From Bacteroidales bacterium (lineage in GTDB: Bacteria > Bacteroidota > Bacteroidia > Bacteroidales > UBA932), in contig JAGAIY010000026.1 of the NCBI GenBank assembly GCA_017626355.1, positions 1 through 39,983 of the forward strand: a DNA stretch of 39,983 bases, read 5' to 3'. Numbering within the stretch: position 1 is the stretch's first letter; each line of letters starts with the position of its first letter. The position numbers and the translations under genes are program-made. Below the pieces are notes generated by a model. That model had not been told where the DNA came from. It was given only the letters and a program-made list of their open reading frames with translations, and searched no databases. Below, piece by piece: positions 1-7,694 of the stretch.

Positions 1-71
1 ATGATGGGGACAACACCGTTTTTCTCTTTGCTTCCGTTCACGTAGAACAGCACCTTAAATGTACTTCGCAT
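1..71 (-). CDS. Tyrosine-type site-specific integrase, N-terminal fragment (cut by window edge)
   Basis: The first 23 codons of an ORF run leftwards out of the window. The peptide begins MRSTFKVLFYVNGSKEKNG and continues VVPI. This matches the opening of the arm-DNA-binding domain in integrases of Bacteroides conjugative and mobilizable elements, which typically open M(K/R)STFKxLFY followed by a basic linker and a VPxM segment. The family inserts and excises elements by tyrosine-recombinase chemistry; the catalytic domain lies outside the window. The gene points away from the arginine operon, so the element itself should lie to the left, with one of its ends possibly between here and argF'. 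Only the N-terminus is visible, so element type and intactness are unknown. Confidence 0.72.
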   Translation of the reverse strand, partial: MRSTFKVLFYVNGSKEKNGVVPI

Positions 72-91
72 AATCCAATTCTTTTTGGTTA

Positions 92-99
92 CAAAATTA
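92..99 (-). promoter_or_regulatory. Possible -7 box for the integrase
   Basis: On the minus strand this reads TAATTTTG, a match to the Bacteroidota consensus TAnnTTTG, 20 bases before the integrase ATG. No good TTTG -33 element is seen at the expected distance, so the call is weak. Confidence 0.35.
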
Positions 100-340
100 G
101 TTATCAGCGAGTTGTACACTGTTATGCAGAATGTAGCAGAGAGTAGAAATAAACTCCAACGACCTATAAACTCACCTCGTTATCGGGTAATGATTTGAAA
201 ACCGTTCGCCCTCATTACCTTTCATTTCCTTGCACTTTTACTTCGGTGAGGCTTTCAATATAAGTCCTCATAAGTCATTGAACACCAGTGCTGCCATCAT
301 TATTTTCCCTCATTCGTTATATTTTTCCAGAGATATTTCC

Positions 341-348
341 TATATTTG
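341..348 (+). promoter_or_regulatory. -7 box of the arginine operon promoter
   Basis: TATATTTG matches TAnnTTTG exactly and ends 4 bases before the ATG at 353. A T-rich stretch (322-327) sits where the -33 element would be but is not a clean TTTG. If the box is used, transcription starts at or very near the argF' start codon, giving a nearly leaderless message. This also argues against an upstream start for argF'. Confidence 0.5.
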
Positions 349-352
349 TAAT

Positions 353-1306
353 ATGAGACATTTTACATCCATAACACAGCTTGAAGACCTGTCAAAGGCA
401 CTTGAGGCGGCAAGATATGTCAAGGAGAATCCCTTTGCCGACCAGCACCTCGGCAGGAACAGGACCCTGCTGATGATATTCTTCAATTCCAGCCTGCGCA
501 CCAGACTCAGCACCCAGAAGGCAGCCATGAATCTGGGCATGAACGTGATAGTGCTTGATGTCAATCAGGGTGCATGGAAACTTGAAACCGAGCGCGGTGT
601 CATAATGGACAGCGACAAGCCGGAACATCTTCTTGAGGCGATTCCCGTAATGGGAAGCTATTGCGATGTTATCGGAGTACGCGCGTTCGCAAAGTTCGAA
701 AGCAAGGAAGACGACTACAATGAGGTCATAATCAATCAGTTCATAAAATATTCGGGAAAGCCGGTATTCAGCATGGAGGCTGCTACAAGACATCCTCTTC
801 AGACGTTTGCAGACCTGATAACAATCGAGGAGTTCAAGAAAGTGGAAAAGCCGAAGATCGTGATGACATGGGCTCCGCATCCTAAGGCTCTGCCGCAGGC
901 TGTTCCGAACTCCTTTGCAGAAGGCATCAACATGACGGACTACGAATTTGTCATAACACATCCTGAAGGATACGAGCTCGACCCTGCCTTTGTCGGACGC
1001 GCGAAGGTGGAATATGACCAGCGCAAGGCCTTTGAGGGAGCGCATTTCATCTACGCGAAGAACTGGTCGGCATATGACGGCGACAACTACGGAAAGATCC
1101 TCTGCACCGACCGTTCATGGACAGTAGATGCCGGAAAGATGGCACTGACCGACAATGCGTTCTTCATGCACTGCCTTCCGGTAAGAAGGAATATGATCGT
1201 TACAGACGAGGTCATCGAAAGTCCTCAGTCAATCGTGATACCGGAAGCTGCGAACCGCGTCGTGTCTGCGCAGACCGTCCTGAAGATGATACTGAGCGAC
1301 CTTTAG
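353..1306 (+). CDS. argF': N-succinyl-L-ornithine carbamoyltransferase
   Basis: This enzyme carbamoylates N-succinylornithine to N-succinylcitrulline in the Bacteroides version of arginine synthesis. The 318-residue length from the ATG at 353 equals that of the B. fragilis enzyme. Visible motifs are the carbamoyl-phosphate loop FFNSSLRTRLSTQ (about 44-56), the HPLQ segment, and the HCLPVRR motif near the C-terminus. Residue 90 is proline, in SDKPEH. In the B. fragilis enzyme Pro90 selects succinyl- over acetyl-ornithine, while acetylornithine enzymes have Glu there. An in-frame extension back to 230 is unlike the family and lies upstream of the promoter box, so it was discarded. It is the first gene of an operon with argB, argE and argH; a 58-base gap precedes argB. 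Confidence 0.93.
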   Translation: MRHFTSITQLEDLSKALEAARYVKENPFADQHLGRNRTLLMIFFNSSLRTRLSTQKAAMNLGMNVIVLDVNQGAWKLETERGVIMDSDKPEHLLEAIPVMGSYCDVIGVRAFAKFESKEDDYNEVIINQFIKYSGKPVFSMEAATRHPLQTFADLITIEEFKKVEKPKIVMTWAPHPKALPQAVPNSFAEGINMTDYEFVITHPEGYELDPAFVGRAKVEYDQRKAFEGAHFIYAKNWSAYDGDNYGKILCTDRSWTVDAGKMALTDNAFFMHCLPVRRNMIVTDEVIESPQSIVIPEAANRVVSAQTVLKMILSDL

Positions 1307-1364
1307 CGCGACACATACAACACTGAGAATCAACACCTTATAAATTCAGTTAGATGACACAAAT

Positions 1365-2288
1365 ATGATAAAGGTCGTAAAGATAGGCGGGAACGTTGTG
1401 GACAATCCCGAACTTCTGAGGAAGTTCGTCAAGGATTTTGCGGCAATGCCGGGGATGAAGATCCTTGTGCATGGAGGAGGAGTGCTCGCAAGCCAGATGC
1501 AGAAGTCCATGGGAATGAAGCCCGTAATGGTAGAGGGCAGAAGAGTTACCGATGAAGAGGCTCTGAAGGTGGTGACCATGGTATACGCCGGATGGTGCAA
1601 CAAGAACATCACGGCCCTTCTTCAGGCCGAAGGATGCAACGCCATCGGACTGTGCGGCGCAGACGGCAATGCCATAAAAGCCGCCAGAAGAGCTCCGATG
1701 AAGATCGCCATAAGCAAAGAAGATGCGGTAGCGAGCGGTGCATACGGAAACATGAAGCCTTGCGAAGAGGACGGCTGGCATATGGTGGACTACGGATATG
1801 TCGGTGACGTGACAGCTGAAAGCGTCAATGCCGGATTCATATACACCCTGCTTGAAAGAGGCATAGTACCTGTCTTCAATGCCATAAACCATGACGGAGA
1901 AGGCAACCTGCTCAACACCAATGCGGATACGATAGCATCTTCTGTAGCGACAGCCATGGCCAATTACCGCTACCGCAGTCCTCGGGAGGTATGCTGCAGG
2001 TGCGAAGAATGCACCCATTGCAGCGATGACGGAAGACTGACCCATGTGACCGAACTGATATATTGTTTTGAAAAGGACGGTGTCCTGTATGACAAGGACG
2101 ACGATTCCAGCGTGATCCCTGAAATAGACAGGGAAAGGTTCGCACAGCTGAAAGCCGAGGGAAGAGTTGCGGACGGAATGATTCCGAAACTGACCAACTC
2201 ATTCAAGGCCATAGACATGGGCATATCCAAGGTCATCATCAAGCATGCGAGCAATCTGCTGAAGGACAAGGGTACGACACTGAAATAA
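1365..2288 (+). CDS. argB: Acyl-glutamate kinase (N-succinyl/N-acetylglutamate kinase) with two insertions
   Basis: Amino-acid kinase family; it phosphorylates the gamma-carboxylate of N-acylglutamate. The order KIGGNVVD, VHGGG (ATP/phosphate loops), GRRVTDEEALKVV, GLCGADGN, LNTNADTIASSVA and GMIPKL is complete. The succinyl substrate is inferred from the partner argF'. At 307 residues it is about 50 longer than Bacteroides ArgB. The excess lies in two places: after the RRAPMK segment (about residues 109-136, ending in a GWHM stretch), and between residues 202 and 225. The second carries five clustered cysteines (C210, C211, C213, C216, C219; pattern CCxCxxCxxC). The reading frame is continuous and the catalytic motifs resume afterwards, so this is an insertion, not a frameshift. 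A metal-binding role is inference. Confidence 0.9.
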   Translation: MIKVVKIGGNVVDNPELLRKFVKDFAAMPGMKILVHGGGVLASQMQKSMGMKPVMVEGRRVTDEEALKVVTMVYAGWCNKNITALLQAEGCNAIGLCGADGNAIKAARRAPMKIAISKEDAVASGAYGNMKPCEEDGWHMVDYGYVGDVTAESVNAGFIYTLLERGIVPVFNAINHDGEGNLLNTNADTIASSVATAMANYRYRSPREVCCRCEECTHCSDDGRLTHVTELIYCFEKDGVLYDKDDDSSVIPEIDRERFAQLKAEGRVADGMIPKLTNSFKAIDMGISKVIIKHASNLLKDKGTTLK

Positions 2289-2303
2289 GCAAGCCGGCAT
2301 TAT

Positions 2304-3455
2304 ATGGACAAGACCGCTTACATAAAGATGCTGACAGACGAAGCTGTCGGGCTGCTGAAGGAAATGACGGCGATTCCGTCACCCTCCTTCAATGAGGCAG
2401 AGGTATGCACATATCTATGCAGATGGATGGATGGCAAGGGCATATCATACAGGAGGTCTGGGAACAACATCATAGCCGGACATATCGTTGCCCCGGAACA
2501 CAAGACCCTGATGCTTTGCGCACATATCGATACTGTCAGTCCCAGCCCGGAATATTCTTTTGACCCATACAAGCCTGAGTACAATGAGGCGGCGAGAGTC
2601 ATCGGCGATGCGAACAAGACGGAATATTCTCCAGAAGACATAGTTGCCGGACTCGGCAGCAATGACGACGGGGCATCCGTGGTCGCAATGACGGCTGCAT
2701 ACAGATATTTCTGTGAAAACGGCCAGGAGCCACCTCTGAACCTTGTTCTGGTACTGACCTGTGAAGAAGAAAGATCCGGCAGCAACGGTATGACCGGCCT
2801 CTGGGGAAAGGAACTATGCGCAAGGGGTGAAGGCACTGACGGCTGCACTGAGATTGATTTCGCGATAGTCGGAGAACCTACAGGGATGAAGGCCGCTAGT
2901 GCTGAAAGAGGCCTGCTGGTCATTGATGCCACAGCGCATGGAATAAGCGGTCATGCAGCAAGAAACGAGGGAAGGAATGCGCTCTACATGGCGTTGGAAG
3001 ACATCGACAGGCTAAGGAAGCATGACTTTTCCCGTATATCCGCAAGAATGGGACGGGTAAATCTGAATGTGACACAGATAAATGCAGGAACCGCACATAA
3101 TGTGATTCCGGACAGATGTGACTTCGTGATCGACATCCGCCCAACAGAGAAATATACAAACGAAGAAATTCTGAAGGAACTTCAGGAGATATGCACAAGC
3201 GGATTGAAAGCACGCAATCTCTCCAACCGCTCGAGCGCGACAGAAGAAGACTCCCCTCTCCAGAAGGCCGCAGAAGCCCTCGGCATCGAAACATTCTCGT
3301 CCCCTACGACATCCGACTGGATGAGAATCACTTGCGATGCAGTCAAGATGGGACCGGGAGAATCTTCAAGATCCCACAGGAAAGACGAATATGTGCTCGT
3401 CTCTGAAATAGAGACCGGCATACGGACATATATAGAATTCATCAACAGACTATGA
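2304..3455 (+). CDS. M20-family N-acyl-ornithine/citrulline deacylase (ArgE-like)
   Basis: A zinc metallohydrolase of the M20/ArgE-DapE family, 383 residues. Ligand motifs are present: AHIDT (H74, D76), GLGSNDDGAS, the catalytic TCEEERSGSNG pair of glutamates, VGEPTG, and a C-terminal SRSHRKDE histidine. A dimerisation lid of the usual kind (about 190-300, with the GHAARNEG segment) splits the catalytic domain. Its place between argB and argH in a succinyl-type operon suggests it removes the succinyl group from N-succinylcitrulline. The start ATG is 15 bases after argB stops, and its TGA overlaps the argH ATG (ATGA), a sign of coupled translation. The exact acyl substrate is inferred from context. 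Confidence 0.88.
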   Translation: MDKTAYIKMLTDEAVGLLKEMTAIPSPSFNEAEVCTYLCRWMDGKGISYRRSGNNIIAGHIVAPEHKTLMLCAHIDTVSPSPEYSFDPYKPEYNEAARVIGDANKTEYSPEDIVAGLGSNDDGASVVAMTAAYRYFCENGQEPPLNLVLVLTCEEERSGSNGMTGLWGKELCARGEGTDGCTEIDFAIVGEPTGMKAASAERGLLVIDATAHGISGHAARNEGRNALYMALEDIDRLRKHDFSRISARMGRVNLNVTQINAGTAHNVIPDRCDFVIDIRPTEKYTNEEILKELQEICTSGLKARNLSNRSSATEEDSPLQKAAEALGIETFSSPTTSDWMRITCDAVKMGPGESSRSHRKDEYVLVSEIETGIRTYIEFINRL

Positions 3456-4777
3456 GCACACTTTGGAGCAAAGGCACACAGGCGACAGACCTGGTGGAAG
3501 ACTTTACAGTAGGAAACGACCGTATACTGGACATGCGTCTGGCAAAATATGACGTAACAGGTTCAAAGGCACACATAAGGATGCTTGAGTCCATAGGACT
3601 TCTATCCAAGGAAGAACTTGACACTCTGACAGCAGGCCTCGACAAGATCCTGGAAGAAATCGAAGCAGGAGACTTTGTGCTGGAGAATGATGTAGAAGAC
3701 ATTCATTCACAGGTGGAGCTGCTTCTGACACGCAGACTCGGAGACATTGGAAAGAAGATACATTCCGGACGTTCACGCAACGATCAGGTCCTGGTGGATG
3801 TGAAGCTGTTCCTGAAGGATGAGGTTCTCAAGCTGCGTGAAGAAGTCCTGGCTCTGTTCGACACCTTGCAGAAGCTCAGCGAAAAGCACAAGGACACCCT
3901 TCTTCCGGGATATACCCACGGCCAGGTCGCGATGCCATCTTCCTTCGGTCTCTGGTTCGGAGCCTATGCGGAAGCACTTGCAGACGACATGTACATGCTC
4001 AGAGGGGCATATAATGTAACAGACCAGAATCCCCTCGGATCGGCTGCCGGCTACGGAAGTTCATTCCCGCTTGACAGGCAGATGACAACGGACCTTCTTG
4101 AATTCGGAAGCCTTGACTACAATGTGGTTGCCGCACAGCTCAGCCGCGGAAAGTCCGAACGTGCCGTCGCCTCGGCAATGGGAGCCATAGCCCTGACACT
4201 CAACAAGTTCGCAGCAGACTGCTGCATGTACATGAGTCCTAATTACGGCTTCATACGATTCCCCGACGAGCTCACTACCGGTTCCAGCATAATGCCTCAT
4301 AAGAAGAACCCTGACGTATGGGAGATCATGCGCGGCAACTGCAACAGGATCATGGCCACGGAAAATGAGATAAGCATGCTTTGCAGCAACATGCCGCACG
4401 GATACCACCGTGAGTTCCAGCTTCTCAAGGACATTCTGTTTCCTGCGCTGGAACTGATGCATAAATGCCTCATGATGGCAGACTACATGCTTCAGCACAT
4501 CATTGTCAAGGACAACATTCTCGATGCACCGATATACGACTACCTGTTCACCGTTGAAGAAGTAAACCGCCGTACTCTGGCCGGAATGCCGTTCCGCGAC
4601 GCATACAGAAATGTCGGAATAGAGGTAAACGAAGGAAGGTTCTCATATCAGGGAGCAGAGGGCAAGACAAACGGCCAGCTCAAGCCTTCGGATCTGAAAC
4701 ACACGTCATTGGGCAGCCTCGGCAATCTGTGCACGGAACAGATAAGGTCAAAGATGGAAAAAGCATCAAAACTATAA
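3452..4777 (+). CDS. argH: Argininosuccinate lyase
   Basis: Splits argininosuccinate into arginine and fumarate, the last step of the pathway. The 441-residue protein has the fumarase/aspartase-superfamily signature GSSIMPHKKNPDVWE (about residues 276-290). It also has the other conserved blocks, SGRSRNDQV (about 105-113) and TPGYTHGQ-like LLPGYTHGQVAMP, with the catalytic serine in the signature loop. The start ATG overlaps the argE stop by four bases. The stop lies only two bases before the next gene. No truncation or missing motif was seen. Confidence 0.95.
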   Translation: MSTLWSKGTQATDLVEDFTVGNDRILDMRLAKYDVTGSKAHIRMLESIGLLSKEELDTLTAGLDKILEEIEAGDFVLENDVEDIHSQVELLLTRRLGDIGKKIHSGRSRNDQVLVDVKLFLKDEVLKLREEVLALFDTLQKLSEKHKDTLLPGYTHGQVAMPSSFGLWFGAYAEALADDMYMLRGAYNVTDQNPLGSAAGYGSSFPLDRQMTTDLLEFGSLDYNVVAAQLSRGKSERAVASAMGAIALTLNKFAADCCMYMSPNYGFIRFPDELTTGSSIMPHKKNPDVWEIMRGNCNRIMATENEISMLCSNMPHGYHREFQLLKDILFPALELMHKCLMMADYMLQHIIVKDNILDAPIYDYLFTVEEVNRRTLAGMPFRDAYRNVGIEVNEGRFSYQGAEGKTNGQLKPSDLKHTSLGSLGNLCTEQIRSKMEKASKL

Positions 4778-4779
4778 TC

Positions 4780-5958
4780 ATGAAAAGAATCATAATTTCA
4801 GCTGCCGCTCTTCTGATTTGTGCGGCATCCTTCGCCCAGCAGGCACTCTGGGGAGCGCCACAGGTGGTTTCTCCGCAGATAAACGAAGACAACAGCGTAA
4901 CATTCAGGCTGCACGCACCCAAAGCAGTCAGAGTCCATGTCACCGGAGATTTCCTTCCTGCAGAAGGAGTCGCCAAGGAGGCTGTGCCTCAATTTGCAGA
5001 AATGACGGAGAAGGACGGCATCTGGGAATATACCACCGGACCTCTTGCATCCGAGCTGTACAGCTACTCGTTCATTGTGGACGGTCTGAAGATTCTCGAC
5101 CCGAACAATGTATACATCAACAGGGATGTCGCAAGCGTGACGAACATATTGATAACAGGAGGAGGCCAAGGCGATCTCTACAAAGTGAATGATGTCCCTC
5201 ACGGCAGCGTGACAAAGGTATGGTATGACAGTCCTACCCTTGGCCTGAAACGCCGCATGACAGTATATACCCCTGCCGGATATGAACAGAACAGGAAGCA
5301 GAAATACCCGGTATTCTACCTTCTTCACGGAGCGGGAGGAGACGAGGAGGCCTGGATGGATCTTGGCCGCACATCGCAGATTCTCGACAATCTCATCGCA
5401 CAGGGAAAGGCCGAGCCTATGATTGTAGTGATGACAAACGGCAATGCAGGAGAAGTCGCGGCACCGGGACAGGGACCTGACGGATTCAGGACTCCTGGAT
5501 TCCAGCAGAAAGGCATGATGGACGGAGCATTCGAGATGTCCTTCGCAGATGTAGTGAAGTTCATCGAAAGCAACTACAGGGTGTACAAGGACAAGAAGCA
5601 CAGAGCCATAGCCGGCCTGTCCATGGGAGGCTATCACTCGCTTCATATCTCCAAGTACTATCCGGACATGTTTGACTATGTCGGTCTGTTCTCAGCCGCA
5701 GCAAGGTTCCATGAAGATTCGGAAAGCCCTGTATATCAGAACGAAAAGGAGCAGATTGCCAGACAGTTCGCCAACGCTCCTTCACTCTACTGGATCGCTA
5801 TCGGCAACACTGACTTCCTTTACGAAGAGAATGTAAAGCTGCGCCAGCATTTCGACCAGATGGGATATCCATACGAATACTACGAGAGCGAAGACGGACA
5901 TATCTGGAGAAACTGGCGTATCTATCTGACAATGTTTGTCCCAAGACTTTTCAAATAG
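4780..5958 (+). CDS. Secreted esterase of the enterochelin/feruloyl-esterase type (CE1-like)
   Basis: A 392-residue exported protein: signal peptide (about 1-19, ending ASFAQ), an N-terminal beta-sandwich of the glycogen-branching/E-set kind (about 30-125), then an alpha/beta hydrolase domain. The oxyanion region reads FYLLHGAGGDEEAW. The nucleophile elbow is GLSMGG (S281), and the likely triad partners are D345 (in IGNTD) and H374 (in EDGHIW). This layout is common in Bacteroidota enzymes that remove feruloyl or acetyl groups from plant polysaccharides; the real substrate cannot be read from sequence. The ATG is two bases after argH, so it appears cotranscribed with arginine synthesis although functionally unrelated. 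The start was chosen by the signal peptide. It converges with rmuC, six bases apart. Confidence 0.85.
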   Translation: MKRIIISAAALLICAASFAQQALWGAPQVVSPQINEDNSVTFRLHAPKAVRVHVTGDFLPAEGVAKEAVPQFAEMTEKDGIWEYTTGPLASELYSYSFIVDGLKILDPNNVYINRDVASVTNILITGGGQGDLYKVNDVPHGSVTKVWYDSPTLGLKRRMTVYTPAGYEQNRKQKYPVFYLLHGAGGDEEAWMDLGRTSQILDNLIAQGKAEPMIVVMTNGNAGEVAAPGQGPDGFRTPGFQQKGMMDGAFEMSFADVVKFIESNYRVYKDKKHRAIAGLSMGGYHSLHISKYYPDMFDYVGLFSAAARFHEDSESPVYQNEKEQIARQFANAPSLYWIAIGNTDFLYEENVKLRQHFDQMGYPYEYYESEDGHIWRNWRIYLTMFVPRLFK

Positions 5959-5964
5959 ACCTGC

Positions 5965-7290
5965 CTAAGATATTTCTTCCATGCCGATTTCTGACGGAAT
6001 CGGCTTTTTCTGATTCTTAGGGACACCATAGCTGATCAGCTTGTTCGCAGCTCCGACTATGCTCTGTCCCCTTTCGCGTATCTTGCGGTCACAGGCCTCA
6101 TAATGCCGGAGGGCATCTTCGAGCTTCTCCCCCATCTTGGCATGGGCGGTGCAGAAGTCAGATACACGGGCGAGCATGGTTTCCGCCGCGGCTATTATCT
6201 GCTGCTGGTTGGCTACCTGCTCATGACTTTTCCACGCAATGCTTATCATTCTAAGGAATGGCATGAGGGTTTCTTCCGTCGTGATGAGCACTCCCTGCCT
6301 GTACGCATCATGCCATAGATTGCGGTCTGCCTCATATGCAAGCCTGAGGGCTGAATATACAGGTACAAACATTATCACATAGTCCAGCATCTTATGACCG
6401 GGCTGCAGATAACGGCTGTAATCCTTCTTCGCAAGCTTTCTGACCTGTTCCTTCATAGATGCGAGATTACGCATCAGAGCATCGGCCTTTGCACTTTCAT
6501 CGGTCGCGGCATGCCAGTCGTACATAGCCGTCAGAACCACCTTTGAATCTATTATTATGTCGTTGCCGTCAGGATAGTGCAGGATGAAGTCAGGACGCAT
6601 CCTCTTATCCGAATCCTCGTTAAGGACAGCGTTGCCATGCTCGTCACGCAAGGTCTCTTCCTTGTCGTAGTCACGTCCCTCCTTCAGGCCTTCGGCAGCA
6701 AAAAGATTGTCAAGAATGACTTCGCCCCAATTACCCTGAGACTTGTTCTGTCCACGCAGAGCCTGAGCCAGACTGTCGGCCTTGTCACCGATTGACACAG
6801 TCTGCTCACGGAGATTCCTAACAGCATTGTCTATATTGTCCTTAAGGCTCTGGGAAGTCTCAGCATGCGTCTTGCGGTTGCTCTCGAAAGCTTCCTTCAT
6901 GCTGCGTATATCCTTGTCAAGCCCGTCGGCTATATGCCCGAAAGTTTCCTTGGCCTTGCGGTCAAGCTCCTCCTCACGAGCCTTCAGGATCTGCTCGGTC
7001 TGCACAGTCATCTGAGCCTTGAGAGATTCAAGCTGCTGTTCCAGAGTCTGCTGATGCGAAGCCTTGAGCTGAGCGACAGCCTTGTCGTGGCTGTCACTCA
7101 ATATTGTCATGGCTTTTTGATGATGCTCCTGAGTATCAGACAGCCTTTGCTCCAAAAGGCTGATAGTCGAACCGTAGCTTGCACGCTCCTCCCTGAATCT
7201 CGACACAAGGATGGAACGGCTCACAAAAAATGTCACAAGAGCGGTCAGAACGACTGCTGCCGCAAGAATTGTTATCATTGTACCTGTCAT
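5965..7290 (-). CDS. rmuC: DNA recombination protein RmuC homolog
   Basis: RmuC family, linked to limiting recombination at inverted repeats; it has a nuclease-like core. A single N-terminal membrane segment (about 5-25) is followed by a long coiled coil (about 35-180, many KxxE/QxxL repeats) and the conserved core with GNWGEVILDNLF, RMRPDFILHYPDGNDIIIDSKV and LDYVIMFVPV. Length, 441 residues, is normal. A -7 box ends about five bases before this ATG, so translation may start here with almost no leader or at the ATG at 7278 (437 residues). The IDSKV block contains the acidic/lysine residues expected of the restriction-endonuclease-like fold. It is the last gene of the minus-strand block and probably has its own promoter. 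Confidence 0.92.
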   Translation of the reverse strand: MTGTMITILAAAVVLTALVTFFVSRSILVSRFREERASYGSTISLLEQRLSDTQEHHQKAMTILSDSHDKAVAQLKASHQQTLEQQLESLKAQMTVQTEQILKAREEELDRKAKETFGHIADGLDKDIRSMKEAFESNRKTHAETSQSLKDNIDNAVRNLREQTVSIGDKADSLAQALRGQNKSQGNWGEVILDNLFAAEGLKEGRDYDKEETLRDEHGNAVLNEDSDKRMRPDFILHYPDGNDIIIDSKVVLTAMYDWHAATDESAKADALMRNLASMKEQVRKLAKKDYSRYLQPGHKMLDYVIMFVPVYSALRLAYEADRNLWHDAYRQGVLITTEETLMPFLRMISIAWKSHEQVANQQQIIAAAETMLARVSDFCTAHAKMGEKLEDALRHYEACDRKIRERGQSIVGAANKLISYGVPKNQKKPIPSEIGMEEIS

Positions 7291-7295
7291 AAGTA

Positions 7296-7303
7296 CAAAG
7301 ATA
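7296..7303 (-). promoter_or_regulatory. -7 box of rmuC
   Basis: On the minus strand TATCTTTG matches TAnnTTTG and ends 5 bases before the first rmuC ATG. The position would place the transcript start at or beside that ATG. The -33 region is T-rich without a clear TTTG. Confidence 0.5.
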
Positions 7304-7359
7304 AAGAGTTCCGTCTAAAAACATAATCTTATCTTTAATGAATATTTATATAGACACTG

Positions 7360-7575
7360 TCAGGCTACAACAGAAAAAGAATTTGCCCGTGGAGAATCTT
7401 CTGCTGCATCACAGAAAATCATTTCCATATAAAGACGGAATTCACCTGAGGCAAGCTGCCTGCAGATAAGGTCGTCATCCACATTATCGCACCATTGCAT
7501 GCTGTCAGCCATCGACTTTGCGGCTGCGAGAGTCCGGGCCTTGTCACCAGGATAGTCTTCAATAAAATTACACAT
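7360..7575 (-). CDS. Small hypothetical protein (71 residues)
   Basis: An unrecognised small ORF with ATG at 7575. The protein opens MCNFIEDYPGDKARTLAAAK and is acidic overall, with four cysteines and no membrane segment or signal peptide. An upstream in-frame GTG at 7599 would add eight residues, but it lies inside the loop of an inverted repeat, so the ATG is preferred. It sits between the double-thioredoxin gene and rmuC on the same strand, with a 119-base gap before it and a 69-base gap after it. Codon use resembles the neighbours. No function is proposed; it may also be non-coding. Confidence 0.5.
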   Translation of the reverse strand: MCNFIEDYPGDKARTLAAAKSMADSMQWCDNVDDDLICRQLASGEFRLYMEMIFCDAAEDSPRANSFSVVA

Positions 7576-7576
7576 A

Positions 7577-7623
7577 ATTTTCGGTATTAGATGATACACA
7601 TCGGGTCATGGCATACCGAAAAT
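7577..7623. repeat. Perfect 11-bp inverted repeat abutting the small gene's start codon
   Basis: Arms 7577-7587 (ATTTTCGGTAT) and 7613-7623 (ATACCGAAAAT) are perfect complements separated by 25 bases. The near arm ends one base before the ATG at 7575. In RNA it would fold into a stem that buries the initiation region of the small gene; in DNA it could be an operator. There is no T-tract after it, so it is not a terminator. Confidence 0.6.
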
Positions 7624-7694
7624 CAAACGATGCGCCAAACGTGCCAAAGGCATTTTTGAAAATGTTTCTGATTTTTTAGATTTTGCGTAACCTG

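Noticed and set aside
87-99. Shared GTTACAAA(A)TTA at 88-99 and near 39454-39464, as possible attachment repeats
   Set aside because: Only 11 or 12 AT-rich bases with one length difference; too short to separate from chance, and the element ends are outside the window.
392-1045. Long open frame on the minus strand opposite argF'
   Set aside because: It mirrors a well-supported gene, has no recognisable domain and contains the low-complexity patterns of antisense frames in GC-balanced DNA.
4798-5646. 282-codon minus-strand frame opposite the esterase
   Set aside because: Antisense shadow of an esterase with an intact triad; rich in Cys, His and Arg without motifs.
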